Positions 1-13,318 of a stretch of 64,000 nucleotides of DNA are shown here, piece by piece. Source of the DNA: Synanceia verrucosa (lineage: Eukaryota > Chordata > Actinopteri > Perciformes > Synanceiidae). Made by a program: the position numbers and the translations under genes. The first letter of the stretch is position 1; each line of letters opens with the position of its first letter. Location: positions 19,447,479 to 19,511,478 of the forward strand of contig CM056559.1 of NCBI GenBank assembly GCA_029721515.1. The letters run 5' to 3'. The notes beneath the pieces were generated by a model. It ran no database searches and had not been told where the DNA came from. It saw only the letters and a list, made by a program, of their open reading frames with translations.

Positions 1-3000
1 TCATTATTGTCCACGCTGTTGTCAACACTGCTGGGATGTTTGCAAAATGAACTTGATAAGTGACCCTTCATTGGCCTCTTCACATCCCTCGTGTCTGTTT
101 CCAGCGCTCACCTGAGCCTGGGGCCTGACATGTGGGCTCTAAAGTCACGGTTGGTTTTCTGTCTCCAGAGACATGCTTGTGCAATGACATCTTGTCTGTT
201 GAAAACAGTCTGTAGGCTTATTTTAGCAAACTGGACCTGGTTATGCTTGTCTGTGTTTACCATAAATGGGAACTAAAATAAATCCCAGCGGAGTCCATCA
301 CATAGTTGTTGGCCAGCTCAGCTCAGTGTTACACATGTTTTTGGATTCATTTGCGTCACTGCTTATTGATTTCCTGCCAGGTATTCGAAGTATTCAAAGT
401 ACATCCCCTGTATCTTGATTGCTGTTGATTGTGTCGGGTGGGTTGTTGGAGTTGAGCCTAACAGTTTGTTTAATCAGTTGGTTCGGACCCTTTGGTTCGG
501 ACTCAAGTCAAATTTATATTCAAATCAAATTTTGCTAAGAAATCAGCATCCCTGATTTGTGTACTTATTCAACTTCAAACTTCAGAAAGGTTTTTGGTTG
601 CTTAAAACGGAAATGCTGAAAAACAAAAAAGTTTTAATATTGCAGAAAAGTTCTTACACTTGGCTGAGGTGGAAAATATCGTTAAACAAGCTGTATGATG
701 GAAACACGCTTTGAGACTAAATCATGTCGTTCATGAAGCAGAAACATCAACTGAGGAGACCAAAAAGGATGCAGCAGAAAGAAGAGACTGTAACTTCCCC
801 CATTTTAATACGTAAAACAAATATTTGCGGCATGGTTTTCCATCATTTGAGGTTTGACAGGTGCTATTTTAATGATGCCATCTCAACCTCCTCTCATGCA
901 AAGGTTTAGTAGCACCCTGCTGGAGAATTAATGGCAACAGCTGTTTATTTCAACACAGTCAACTTCTGATGTTGACATAACAGTAATGTATGACAATGTT
1001 CTTTATTGATTTTCAGTTGAAATTTGTGCTGTAATGTTGACTAGTTGAAAGAAGGGGGAAAATGTTTTTTGTCCAGTCAGCAGTGCACAGCCTCTCTCTT
1101 ATCAATGCCAGCCCTCATGTCAGTAAATTGCCAGGGAACATCGACAAAAATAGGCCCCTAATCACTTTTAGCCCTCATTTGAAAAATGGAAAAACATGCA
1201 CAATAACTGCAGTTTAACACAAAAAAGTGAGGAGAAGTCAAATTTCAGCTCGATTAGCTTTACATAATTCTCTAAATCGTCTTGGCTGGTATTACATGCT
1301 TAGGTGAGCAGTAAGAGGCTGTAACGTGGAGCTGTGGCTCTCAGGAGATCCTCCTCTGGGCTCGCTTTGGTTTTGGCGCTGCCTTCTATCTACGCCTGCT
1401 TCTTGTGAATCTTAGGAAACTCAAGGGCAATGCTCGAGGAAATTTTCCTCACAGGATTATAGTATGTCACCTGCACTGTAAACGTCTCTTTCCTGGCAGG
1501 CCCAGCAGAGCATTTTGAGTAATCACTACCACAGAGAATAGCTGGCTAGCTCCCTCTGCTCTCTCGTGTGAGCAGCATGTTTTTCACCCAGGCAGTCTTG
1601 GGTCAGCAACAGTCATCTGCTCGCTGTGTACAGTCCCACTACACTGTTTATATTAAATCAGCGTGCACATAAAATGAATAGAAACACAGTTAATGTGACT
1701 TTAAGATGGTTACACTACGTGTTTTGTTGAATTTAAGCCACACTAAGTGTACAGGCAGAAAACCAATTGTTGTGTGGTATGTAGTTAGTTACACTGCAAT
1801 ACATTATTTGACCACTAACCTAATTTTGTTACCTAAACCTAAGCAATTGTTTCACAAAAATAACCAAAACACATGACGTTGCTGTGTGATTCAAGGCCGA
1901 CAACATGTTCATGAAACATATTTTTGGTTACGAAACATAGGCATTTGGTGAATCCCTGGTTTGCTGAAACGTCCAATGGCAACATTTTTTTCTGGTGACT
2001 GAGTTTCAGAAAGCAGAACATTGGTTGGGCACTGCCATTTTGCTTGAAAAAAATATCTCTTAGAGTAGTGTTGGTAAGCAGCTGGTGGTTTTCATAGTAG
2101 CAGTAATGCTGTACAGCCTAAGACTCTACCAGACCACAATCTCTCATATAGAGTTACTTGGCATTTGTCAGCTCTAATTGGTTGAAAGAGCTCTGTGTGT
2201 GTTTGCAGGGTCTAAATCTGTGTGTGGTTGCATGAGCCAAAGGTAAAAGTAATCTCTTTGGTGATTGTAAGACTGCAATGGTGATGACAGCGGGAGGCGA
2301 AGTTCATTGGATGTTATTGTAGCTTAGTCAGTGTGTGTTTTGAAGCTTGCATGCACTGACCTATCTCAGTATCTGTCCTGTATGCTAAGATGCACCCTGT
2401 ATGTGGGTCACATGTTTTTAACCAGTCAGGGGGCGCCATGACAGTCCCAGTGGAACCAGACCCACCATGTATGCGCTCACATTGAATAGAGGTGGTGATG
2501 TGATGAGCCATGTGGATGGAGGCTGGGAGCAGACACATCAACCCACCTTTGTTTTCACCCACTTCTAACACTGTAGTCTGCACAGGTAAAACTTTGGAGC
2601 AAGCATACCCAACGTAGCCTCACACAGCAGCTAGATTCTCGCTCAATGTCATGAGATCATTTACTGAATTTTGGTCAAATATAAAAAAAAAACTAATACA
2701 TAAAGCAGGAGATTCTTTGGGGCGTGGCTACACTGTGATTGACAGGACTCTGCTATGGTATGCCTACGGTACCGGTGCAACATACTGTATATCTTTCTTT
2801 CTGTCTACTTTCCTGTCTGCGAAGAACTGATCCCCCTCAAAGTAGATTCATTGTACGTTATAATGTTTGTTCACTTGGACTTGAGCCTTTTGACTTGAAA
2901 AGACTTGCTACTCTCCCCAAAACCCAAAGATTATGTTTGTTCAAACCGCTCACTCCAAGGCTCTCTCTCTTTCTCTCTGTGTTAGGGTTAGGGTATATTG

Positions 3001-3603
3001 GCCTCTGTCTTTGCTGTCGGAACAACATTCAGTCAAATCAGATCTACGTTGTTTTGATCAGACAGCATTCAGTCAAAATGCAGGACAACTAATGTGGCTG
3101 GCCTGTCAGTCAAAGCGGCAATTGGCACAAATGATTCCAAAAATATTTTTGTTCGGGTTCCAAAATTATGGGCAGCAAAAACATAAGCAAATCAAGGTTG
3201 GTTTAAATGTACTTTATATTAATGTGCACCATTTTAGCTTGCTGTCAGATGGATTTCTCCGACAGTAACGTAGTATGTCTCACTCCACTGCCAAAAACAT
3301 TTATTTTTCTTCACAGCACACGATAGTTTCTGCTCTACTGCTGCCTTTTTTGGGTCGTCTGTGTAATATTGTTAAATCACAACTAACCTGAACTAACACT
3401 GATGCCATAAAATAACATGATTAAACTTATTGACTGAGGCAGCAGTAGACCAGCAACCTTTGTGTAATGCAGGATAAAATTGCTCTTTTTGTCAATGGAA
3501 TCTGGTGTGCTGGAGAGGGTTGATTAACAAGTGATATAACTTCAGTTCTCTAACAGAAAGTCCTGTTTGATAGCAAGTATTTTTACTTTACTGTTGACCC
3601 AAA

Positions 3604-3720
3604 AGGACTCAAAACTCCAACTGGACTTAGAACATGACTTGTCGGTCTTGACTTGGAACTTGATGGCAAAGACTGGAGACTTACTTGTGACTTGCATGAC
3701 AATGACTCGGTCCCACCTCT
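3604..3720. repeat. GACTTG-rich teleost interspersed repeat
   Basis: Degenerate GACTTG/GACTTAC words recur here, including GACTTACTTGTGACTTGC followed by CAATGACTCGGTCCCACCTC. I recognise this arrangement from an abundant fish interspersed repeat, but its class and true ends cannot be read from one copy. Confidence 0.5.
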
Positions 3721-4986
3721 CAGATCAAATATCACATGCATCCATCTTGTTAGGCTCCAAGTGATGTGTTCAAACTGGAAACAACATGGTGACTGGTCTG
3801 GAAACTCTTATATAATGAAATTAAATAACCAAAATGTGTTTCTGAAATCATTCTAGGCAAGAAATTAGATTGGTTGGTATAAAAGTTTTTAGGGAGTTTA
3901 AAGAGGTGGTGAGTCCTTCATTGAAAGAGCACTAAGTTAGTTTCACTTTTGTTAATTTGATGGACAGATAGTTAGTAATCTAATCACCTGCCAGATAGTC
4001 CCATGAAATGTCAAAGTTTCTGTTTCTCTATACATCATACAAATCTATTTTGAAGTTCGGGAAAAAAGGCACACAAAGTTAAGCTATATCTAACACCTAA
4101 AAATCTTAAAAACAAAATATGCTATATTAATTATTTAATGATATATTTATTTAGATCACAGCCTTCTAAACATTTCACAAGACTAATACCCTTGAACAGT
4201 GTTTCACATCATGCATTTGAATGGAACAAAATCTAAAAATGGGTGGGGGGCAAATCTATTTGAGTCTGATGCTCTAATACATGGCGTTTATGGGGAACAT
4301 GTTGTTTTAGATGGGGGTAATTCAATTCAGTAAACGCTGTAAACACCACCATGCTACTATAGCCACAAATAGTGTATGTTGTCTATAAACAGACACAGAG
4401 TTTATCTTCTGTCAATAGCCGTGGCTGTTCTGAGTAAAGGTTGGCTGTTAATGCTGGATAATTAACACTTCACCAGATTCACTCACTTCTAATTTGATCC
4501 CTGCCTCTCAAACAGAACAGAGCTGGTTTTGGTGAGCACCTGGCGCAACACTTTCTCCAAGATGAAACAATGAAATGTACTATATTTAAACTGACATTGA
4601 CATTTCTCATCTGATACAGCTCATACTGTGTGTTTCTGCTGCCTTCCTTCCTGTTTCTCAACTAATAACAGTCTGTGAGCCTCCATGAATGTCCTGTCAG
4701 ACAAGAGTTATGCCATTTCACAGCACAGTATGCAGTGTTTCTACAATTACTAACCACATAATATATACCTTGGGAATAAATGCATGCTAATGCCAGTCTT
4801 GCTGCTCCTAAATAATGAGAAATATGGCAGATGTACGGAAACAAACTAAACCCTCTTCACAACAAAACCCCACTTCGTATGTTTTAATGAAGAGTATCTC
4901 TGTGAAATAACCAGCTACAGTTTGATGTGTTAATAAATTAAAAAGAACTCCCTAAAACCCCATTTTGGTGTGATTAACATTACAAT

Positions 4987-5100
4987 TAGGGCTGTCAATC
5001 ACACGTTGTTGCGGATTAATTTTGATTAATCACAATTAAATAGCATTCATTTTGAATCTATATTAAGTATATTAATAGCATTTCATATTGCATGAGCAAA
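4987..5100 (+). mobile_element. hAT-like element end (TTAGGGCTGTCAATC)
   Basis: The sequence starts TTAGGGCTGTCAATC and continues with repeated GATTAAT words. This is the usual left end of a large family of hAT-type repeats in vertebrates. No matching right end was seen nearby, so this is probably a truncated copy. The right boundary is approximate. Confidence 0.5.
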
Positions 5101-8041
5101 CGTTTGCTAGCTAGCTACTTTTCTAGCCATTGCTGATGTATTGCTGTTTTCATGACTCATCACCATTGACTGTAGTTTAGATTTCATATGAAGACACTGT
5201 GTCGGTGTTTGGAGGGTACTGTGCATGCATATTTATTCATTAATATGTCTGCATATATACACTATCAATATACTGCATAATCCAATTCATACAGAGAATG
5301 TTTGGACTGGCACTACGTTTTAAAAATTGCTCTCCTTCGTCAAGAAATCAGGCTGCAGAAATTGATGCTTTACTTGGGGCTTGAGGAGCTGCTGTGGGAA
5401 ACCTAAACTATATGTTTTCTACCACTTACTGCTAATTTCTTCTCTGTTCTGACCGCCAACACCTGTCTTCTCTGAGCTTTTCCTTTTCCACATAATGTAG
5501 TAATAGTAGTAATGGTAATAATCAAAATAAATCAGGTTCAACAACTATGAATGTTGCTTTCCTATAGCAGCAGCTTTCAAACGTGAATGCTAACCTTACT
5601 AAACGTGCATTTTCCCTGTCTGTTAAAGTGCCGTTTGGCCTGACAATTTATCCCACCACTGCCAATAGTTGGGCCACATGTGACGGGTGGCGGGTGCTAA
5701 TTTCAGACTCTGCTCTGAAGACTCGAGATTCAAAAATATAATGGCCAAACTTAGCCTTTCCATTAGTCCCAGACACTTGTCATTTTAGCCATGCTCTCAT
5801 TCACTACCAGCACAGCTTCTAGTCTCTAGAGATGTCACGGTGTGTTCATAATAAGAAACTCAGTGCTGTCTTTTCACCCAGGAATCCTTTGGTCATGACT
5901 CCTGTCTGCCCTTGCTGCCATGTCTACATCATGACTTTTGATTCCTCCTTATTGTTCACAGGCTACAGATAAATGATCTCATCTGTGGGGATGTAAACTG
6001 TTTCACCATCTCCGTGTTATCCTGCTATTCCCTCTGATGTCAGACCATTTACTGACAGTGAAGCTCTTAATGGGAACTGGGGTAAACAGTTTGAATCCTC
6101 AGCCGGCACACAGTGACCCCAGTCCTGAGGGCAGAGTTAAACAAGTTTCTAATACTTCCCTATGAAAATACGCTTGCATTCTCACTTACACACACATTTA
6201 ACATTCATATCATCAGTAGAGAGGTGTTGCATTATTTTACACTAAATGTATTTCTGCGTGTCAGAATAAGCTAAAAGGCCATATTTTATATGTATTCCCT
6301 GACCAAGGAGTTACAAATGGCTTCTAAAAAACATCAAACAAAAAAAAGAAAAAAGTATAAAATAGATAATAATGATAATTTAACAACTGGTAATAATGAA
6401 GTATATGCAGAAGTACATAGGATTTCTGGTTTATTTTGGAACTGCAAAATGTTTTTTTGAGTAAGTATAAATTGTGAGTAAAAATAGTCTTATATAGTAT
6501 TATAATTATATCGTGACAGTGATGAAGATGAAGTTCAGAGAAGGTGTAAGTGTTCGTGCTGCTGAGCTCTGAAAGGAAGTCTGAAGAGTTTATATTTTAT
6601 TTGTAGGAGTGTACTGTACTCAAGAGACTCTGCCTGCAGCTTAAACATATGGAGGTCATTTAAGATCATAGACTTGTGCATGTGAGCCGTGATGCACTTG
6701 CTAGATTACAACCCTTAAAAAGGTGTTTTGATTCCCAGTAAACATGGTCCGAGTATATGAGTCTGTCTTTTAAATCCTGAGAAGTGTCTCTCTGAAACCA
6801 CTGGTGTGAATAATTTAAGGGATAAATGACAGTGAAAATGGATGCATTTCATTCTTATGAGATTATTTTTACTCTCCTGCAGCTACAAGTTGTCTCAGTT
6901 TGTTGCAAACTGTCGCACGGGTTGTATTCTTTTTCTCTATTTGTTTCTAAATATATGAGTGAAATGAGCTTAGAGCTGTGCAGATTGTTAGATAAGCAGT
7001 GGCAGACCGAAGGCTTCCACTAGACGCCAGCGAACTGTTTCCCTTTAAATGAACATGTAATTTTATTCATGGTGTGTATGTTTTTACTGCATTATGTTTC
7101 GGGTTGTGCATTTGTCCATCCCTCCTCGACAGTAGGCACTCTGGATACCTAAATGTTTGTGCACAAACTGTGAAAAAATGAGTTTTCGTGACACAATGTT
7201 GTGAATAGTGTCTAGAACAATGCGACTGAACGATAGCGCCACAGCTAACACTGATATGAAGCATGTTTTTCTGCTTCCTGTTTTCCCTCATGGTACTTGG
7301 TTTGCAGAACAAGGACATGCTACAGTGGTGTGTTATTGCTCAGATTTATTTGATGTTGTATGTGATTGCAAATATCATTATATGATCTGTTTCCCAGTCA
7401 GACTTTGCAGCAGTAGAGGTTGCCACTTTCTCAATAGCAATGCAGAGATTCGCTATTTGACCTCGACAAGTTGCTGCCAGATGTTCTTGCCTAGATTTTT
7501 TTTTTTTTGATATTTTCTGATTGGTCTCAGCGGATGGAAATATTTGGAATAGTCCATCTACTGCGTACCCTCAATTATATAAAATCCTGGACCAGACAGT
7601 GTCAGCGTGTTAATTGAAACTGAAGTGTGTGAAGCTCGACCGAGACGTGCTGTCTTTACCCAGTGGGTTATTTTTAGGAACATATTGCATAGTTCCTGCC
7701 ATAAACACAGACAGACATTATGGGAAAACACACTATTTTTATCGGCGTCCATCTGAAGGTTGAAGGTCCTGGAAACACTTTCATGGCCTCCGCACATAAC
7801 ATGTTAAGCAAGAGTTGCTGGACAGTACTGCATACTGCTGTGTTACAGTATAGGCTACTTATTTATAAAGGAACATGTTTTATTTGGCATAAACAAGTCC
7901 TCTGGTTTGATTTGCCAATAGTTTGTACTGCAGGCTGACATTACAAGCAACTAATCAACATCATTTGATAATAAGTTGTAAAATTAACATCATAATATAC
8001 TTTCAAGTTATATTTGATTTTTGCATGTGAAATAGTAACTA

Positions 8042-8276
8042 CACTCATGATGAAAAATTTTAAGACCAGTTGAAAAATTGCAAGAATTTACATTTTGCTT
8101 TGAAATGCAAATGTTTAATGTTTTTTTGCAATAAATTGCTTACTCATTTTTTCGTCTCACTCCCATTTCTTCTTTTTGTATTTTGAAGCACTACTTAGAA
8201 CCTTCTTAAGATCCAACAGTGCAAAATGTAAATTCTTGCAATTTATCAACTGGTCTTAAAATTGTGATCAGGAGTG
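8042..8276. mobile_element. Tc1/mariner-type MITE with long TIRs and TA duplication
   Basis: A 235-bp element is bounded by imperfect inverted repeats of about 55-60 bp. The left arm opens CACTCATGATGAAAAATTTT and the reversed right arm opens CACTCCTGATCACAATTTT. Both continue with AAGACCAGTTGA and then AATTGCAAGAATTTACATTTTGC. A TA dinucleotide flanks each end (8040-8041 and 8277-8278), which is the Tc1/mariner target signature. The interior is AT-rich and has no coding capacity, so this is a non-autonomous copy. Confidence 0.9.
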
Positions 8277-9042
8277 TATGTGACTGAAATGAAGTATTTG
8301 GAGTCATCATGCTGCACTCCCAACCTGACTCCTTGGACTCACTTTTTCCACTCAATTAGGCAGGGCCATTTTCCAGCTGGGGTAGGGTGTAAGTGATTTT
8401 GTTTGTTTCTTTCCAGTGTCAGTAGAAATCTTATAATAATGTGAACACCCCTCTAGGTCCAGTTGGACAGAGTAACAAAATGCATTACTGTCGAAATTAA
8501 ACAACTCTCAGAGAGGTTAACTAGCCTGCAGTCTTCTTCCTCATCCTTGCTGGCTCATTGATGCATATCTTGGGATCTTACGGCCAGCTGTTTATAAGTG
8601 GAATAGAAAGAAACTAAACCCGCTCAGCATTACTGATACCAGAGGTCCAAAGCTCCACAGGATACCTTTAATAAGACCATTAATGTGTGTCAGAGAGAAT
8701 GAATCTACATGAAATCTGTGGGGAAGGATCTTCCTCTCTGTTGTAGCCAAATGATTTCCTCTGATAATTCAGCTTCTGTCTTTTCAAGATTGAAACTTCA
8801 GCTGTGTACAGTTCAGTACACCGCTTTCATTTTACACACAGTGTTGTGGGAGATTTTCAACATTTCCAGCTTGCTATCTCTTTCTTTTATCATTGTCATT
8901 TATCATTCTTTTATTATTATCATATCATTCAGTCATTGTACTCCATATTTACCTCCGTATTGTGTACAACTACATACAGGAAAATACCCCGTAATGCTAT
9001 GAGAGCACATTTAATGTCACTTGCCTTCCTCTGCAGAGAAGT

Positions 9043-9070
9043 TGCATCTTCTGCATCTTCTGCATCTTCT
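9043..9070 (+). repeat. Short tandem repeat, three 9-bp units
   Basis: Three head-to-tail copies of TGCATCTTC are visible. Confidence 0.8.
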
Positions 9071-10742
9071 TGTCATAGTCTAAAATGTTGAAATGAATGT
9101 GTGGCAGTGACTGAAGCACTGCGAGGATGCCAGCCTGTAAACATCAGGAGATTTAAATCACTTAAGATTTACAGTCGTAGCTCTAAAGTCACTGTGGAAT
9201 CTGTGACAAACTGTAAATTTATCCACAATTGAGTTCATATATTCCTGTTAGTAGTGACCAATCATAACTCAGTGAGTTTGTCTTGGACTGGTATGAGCTT
9301 GTGAGGAGACACATTTCATTGTCCACCTGCTGAGCTTCAACCAGCCTCGACCAAAATACACTCTTGTTACTGGGGGTGAGACTAGACAGAGGTGGTAAAG
9401 ACATTTTTCAACAGCATCTTTGTTTCTGTAGAATTTACTTTAACTTTAGATGAGATACCTTACATAAATAAAGTAACAGAGCAGTTTCTCTGCAGTTGTA
9501 CAACTTTGGGACTGTTGTCGAAACTGACAAAAATACTTCTTTTGTTTCTTTTGGCATCTCTTGCACTGTTATGAAATACGAAGCATGTAAAATAGTGGAA
9601 ACCAGAAATCGTGGCTCATGTCTTCTCTCAGTTAGACTCAGCGCTGTGTTAACTGCCCAGAACAAGCTAATGGAATAACTTTATTAGGGGCCACGTGAAG
9701 TGAGCAAAAGAAGCAGAACATTAAGCCCAGAGGGTGGTCCCTGGTTCCTTTTAACAGACCTCTGAGGTTTTTAACAGTGTTGCATAACAGCATCTGCATG
9801 CTGTTACATTTTCAGGGTCTGTTAGTCCTGGACAAAGTCTGAAATTATCTTATTCAAGACCTCACATGATCTCAAACATTATAGTATGTATATATTTTTA
9901 GTCTACTTCTTCACTGCTAGTATGTCCTCCAGCTCCTGACCTGTACAATGCTTGAATACTTGAGCTACCCTGACATGTTGTTTTTAGCTTTTTTTTCTTT
10001 GGGCTTTAAATAACCTCCTCATCCAGTCTGGGTGGCGACTAGCTGTGTATCCACCCCTCAGATGGTAAATCTTGGCGTGAAAAAGGTCAGGTCAGAAAGA
10101 AAGGGTCAACGTCTCCCAGCTACACAGAGCCTATTGAATTTACTCATCACAAGACCTTAAATCCAGCAGTTATGTGGAAAGACTTCGGCTGAGGTTAAGA
10201 ACACTTCCAGTGCTGGACTCCTCTGCTGTGACTGAGCTTCAAATCTGCGTGGGAATGCAGCAAAGCATGGGTTACTTTTGAAGGGATGGATCGCTCAGCG
10301 CTGGTCAGGTCAGGCCTGATGATGAGGTCACAAGACATTGACTGCTCTTAAAGTCAAGATGTTAACCATGACCAACTTGACATGAGATTCGCTGTTACGT
10401 AAAGTGACAGTGACACTCGTTCGTCCATGCAAAATTGGTGGGGCTTGGTGTTGAAGTGACTACTCATAGGGATAGCATGAGAGCTAACTGCTAATGACTC
10501 TCTATTCACAATAACTCTTTACTGTTTTCTTTATTTCCCCTGATCATCATTACACACAGTTTCCTTCAATATGAAATTATTCAAGAGGAAACATAGAGCT
10601 CCCTCAGCTTAGCCTGGCTGCGAACCAGTTTATCCAGAAGATATTTTATTTATACCATACACTGCGGTCACATGTTGCAGCTTGGCGGGTGGTCCGTCCC
10701 AAAATCCAAGTACACATGGAGTTTATTTAATTCAGATTATGG

Positions 10743-10943
10743 TCAGCGACCTGCTGACTCTGCTACACTAGGTGGCGCTGTAACCCTTTCAACAAGTGGT
10801 GTTAGAACTACTTCTGGTTGACGGCTACTTAACAATAACATTAAACTATCTGGCGGCATGAACTCTATCTCCTCGTCCATCCAGAAGTGAGTTGTTGATT
10901 TCTTCAAAGCCATGGTATCGTTTGACTTTTCCGGCAACAACAT
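10743..10943 (-). pseudogene. Possible Myb/SANT-like transposon ORF start, truncated
   Basis: On the minus strand a CpG-rich stretch (about 10.85-11.2 kb), containing a CCGGAAGT ETS-type site, precedes a short frame. That frame has an internal Met followed by ALKKSTTHFWMDEEIEFM. The pattern of aromatic W then DEE resembles the opening of the Myb/SANT-like domains carried by PIF/Harbinger and related transposons. After about 18 residues the resemblance stops and the frame closes 66 codons from its first Met. It could be a truncated transposon gene with its promoter, or chance. No terminal repeats were identified, so the boundaries are those of the ORF only. Confidence 0.25.
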
Positions 10944-11508
10944 TCCTATTTATGACAGCATCGGCGCCTCCTTCCACTTCCGGGTGAAATCCCCGGCGGA
11001 AATTCTCGAGCATGCGGAGGACGCAAATACGATAACATACTACACACAAGGGGCACAAAGCCGATGAACAACGCCTTAAGCCAGGGATTCCTATCATATT
11101 AGCAAATCCAGTCCCGATACAATCCTTAGGCTGTGCACATGAATTTGATGTTTTCGATGCCTTTATTATACAATTAAGCTCGTCCGTGTACACGCAGTAA
11201 TAGACACCTGTCCCATAACTTGTCTGTGGATCAGTTTTAGTGAAAGGTACAACTCAGCTAATAAACTATGGTCAGGGTGGTTTGATATTGGTCAATTTGT
11301 GGGTTGAACAGATGAGTACGTCTACTGATACAGGTGATTCTACTGAAATTAATCGAGTCAGCATCTCATTTTTGCTATTTTAAATGCTGGGGATTGAGTA
11401 AGAGGAGATTGTTTCAGTCCACTCAAATCATAGTGACCCAACACGGATGTCCTGAAATCTGAAAACCAGGCGTGTGAATTAAATTGAAACATGGTTACGC
11501 TGTTTCAG

Positions 11509-11693
11509 ATGGCTGGACGTGAGCGTCGCCAACCTGATGTGCACTTCATACTGGGTGGCGTATCTGCAAGTCATCCAGGAGTCAGTGTGGCCAGGTGGAG
11601 TTCTGCCTACGACCCCTCGACTGGAGCGCAGCCAGCAGCAGAAGGACAGCAGCAGGCAACAGGCCCTGCGCTGCCTGATGAGACTCCTGCCAG
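11509..11693 (+). CDS. snx19: Sorting nexin 19, third-last exon (Nexin_C domain)
   Basis: The exon follows a pyrimidine-rich acceptor (TGTTTCAG) and ends CCAG before GTACGC. Its first base completes a codon. It then encodes 61 residues beginning WLDVSVANLMCTSYW, followed by QESVWPGG and CLMRLLP. As I recall the family, sorting nexins with PXA, PX and Nexin_C domains share the VWPGG motif, and the wording around it is closest to SNX19. SNX19 is a membrane-anchored, phosphoinositide-binding endosomal sorting nexin reported at ER-endolysosome contacts. This exon lies at the start of Nexin_C, the C-terminal helical domain. The upstream PXA and PX exons are not in the window. Teleosts may have a and b paralogs, which cannot be separated here. 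Confidence 0.88.
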
Positions 11694-11830
11694 GTACGCT
11701 CACGTCATCATTTTTTTTGGGCAGATTTGATGCTCTCTAGTACCAGCACTTTGTCAGCATCAAATCTTCAGCATCAGTCAGGTTTCTTGTTTAACTTCCA
11801 CCTGACCTTATAATGTCTTTGTGTCTCTAG

Positions 11831-11918
11831 ATCTGGTCTCAGACATGTTGGGCTCAGACAAGTACAAACTCTGCTGGCAGACTGCACTGGACTCTCTTCA
11901 AGACCCCTCCATTAACAG
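11831..11918 (+). CDS. snx19: Sorting nexin 19, penultimate exon (Nexin_C domain)
   Basis: An 88-bp exon sits between GTGTCTCTAG and GTGAGC. Its first two bases join the final G of the previous exon to make Asp. It then encodes 28 residues, including LVSDMLGSDKYKLCWQTALD and DPSIN, and ends with AG, which pairs with the first base of the next exon to make Arg. The frame is continuous on both sides across introns of 137 bp and 1578 bp, which is strong support for real splicing. The segment corresponds to the middle helices of Nexin_C. In family members as I recall them, an aromatic-rich CxxSW-type stretch and an INRHL junction occur at the same place. Confidence 0.9.
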
Positions 11919-13004
11919 GTGAGCAGTTGCACTTTGTAGTTTTGGTGATGTAGGCGTTTGCCCAGGCTACAGTGAATTAAGGCTGTATGGAGAAGGAGAA
12001 CAAAAGGTTTGACCGTCCCTCTCCACCCCTTTCCTCTCAGATTTTCATCTCAGCTGCAACAATCATGATAAAAACAGGGTATTGGTATCGTCACTCTCAT
12101 CACTGATAACACCTATTAACCTGAGAAACAACCCAGTGGTTGTTGTTTGTATATATATTAACATCATAGAGCTACATTTACTGGTTACGATCACAATTAA
12201 AATAATTATTGTTCATGAATGCAGCATCATATTATAATTCAAAGAACAGATGTTCGTTGTGGTGTTAATTCCTCTCATTCAGTCTTTACTTTTGCTGTGT
12301 TGTATTAAAAATATTTTCTCATAGTTCACAGCCAATACAACATTGGAGAGGGTGGAAAGTAAAGCATGTTTTGAGTCTGCGTCAGCCCTGAAAACAGGCA
12401 TATTAGTGGCATGCTTTGAGATAACTGCCATCCTTATAAAACATGGATTTAATTAGCAGATTTTTTTTAACATGGTTAGTGTTTTATATTAGTATGAAGT
12501 CTTACTCCTGGGTGTGCAGGAAGTGCTGGCTGCACCAACAGTGAAGCAGTGGAGGCATGTCAGCTTTGACAGAACCACTGCAGTTGTAAAACAGAGCATA
12601 GATCGAATGGGTGGAGGTGTTTTGCCGGCGGTAAAGTTCCAAGTTAATATGACCGACTTGTTCTGGCAGAGCTACCCTCTCATGCTTGTTGACTTCAAAG
12701 ACACTTGTAGTGTGAGGAGGATCCAGCAGCAGAACTGAACTGAATTGAACTGTAGTCAGTGAGCCGTTGCCTGCCTGCTGCAGAGGACTGAAGCCCTACT
12801 CCTGCAGCTCATCCCAGCACTGTTCACCTGTTTATTCAAATCTTAATCATGTTTGGGATGTCGTGTTTCCAAATTGAAAGGTGAAAGACTAACAGAAAGA
12901 CAGACAGGCAGAGATTCTTCACTTTATAGCTCCCGGAGAACCTCCTGAACCTCACGACTTCACTCTTGTTCATTTTTATGAAATGGCAAATGATTGAAAG
13001 GTGC

Positions 13005-13200
13005 AAACTGCAAAAAAAAGTGACTAAAAACAAGATAAAAACACTACATCTGAAGAAGAATGTACTCGGACAAATGAACTTATCTGTCCATGCAGCAAGA
13101 ATATTTCACTTAACAAGATTCCTTAATTTAAGATGATATTGTGAAGTTGAACACTCAAAATAAGAAATTTACAAGATGAATTATAAGTTTGTTTTCTGAA
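13005..13200 (-). repeat. Interspersed repeat fragment (likely DNA transposon)
   Basis: Read on the minus strand it contains TTAAGTGAAATATTCTTGCT followed by GCATGGACAGATAAGTTCAT. I recognise this string from a common fish repeat that also carries an AAAACAAGATAAAAACACT block, present here on the plus strand. Ends and superfamily are not determinable. Confidence 0.4.
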
Positions 13201-13288
13201 TACTTTGTGTTGAGGTTGTGTTTTATCTGCCACCAGTTCTTAGTTACTACTAGCTAGTTTCAAACTAGTGATTTACTAATATCTATAA

Positions 13289-13318
13289 ACAGATTCTGTA
13301 TATGAATACAGAATCTGT
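13289..13318. repeat. Perfect 13-bp inverted repeat with 4-base loop
   Basis: ACAGATTCTGTAT and its exact reverse complement are separated by ATGA. It lies in the last snx19 intron, 178 bases before the acceptor of the terminal exon. Confidence 0.95.

Larger units (their letters stand above)
1..11508 (+). other. Probable snx19 intron; no exon found
   Basis: The first supported exon begins at 11509 with a split codon, so coding sequence must lie upstream. I looked for an exon encoding the part of the Nexin_C domain just before the WLD residues and ending in a donor that leaves two codon bases, and found none. The stretch is most simply a long intron, with the PX-domain exons before the window. 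It holds a GACTTG-rich repeat near 3.6 kb, a hAT-like end near 5.0 kb, a Tc1-type MITE at 8.04 kb and a CpG-rich transposon-like patch at 10.7-11.2 kb. Open frames here are at most 115 codons and resemble nothing I know. Confidence 0.5.

Noticed and set aside
1243..1302. Possible upstream snx19 exon between an acceptor-like TTTCAG and GTGAGC
   Set aside because: The phase would fit the exon at 11509, but the roughly 19 encoded residues do not resemble the expected Nexin_C sequence.
2983..2996. Telomere-like GTTAGGGTTAGGG
   Set aside because: Only two units, so no evidence of an interstitial telomeric array.
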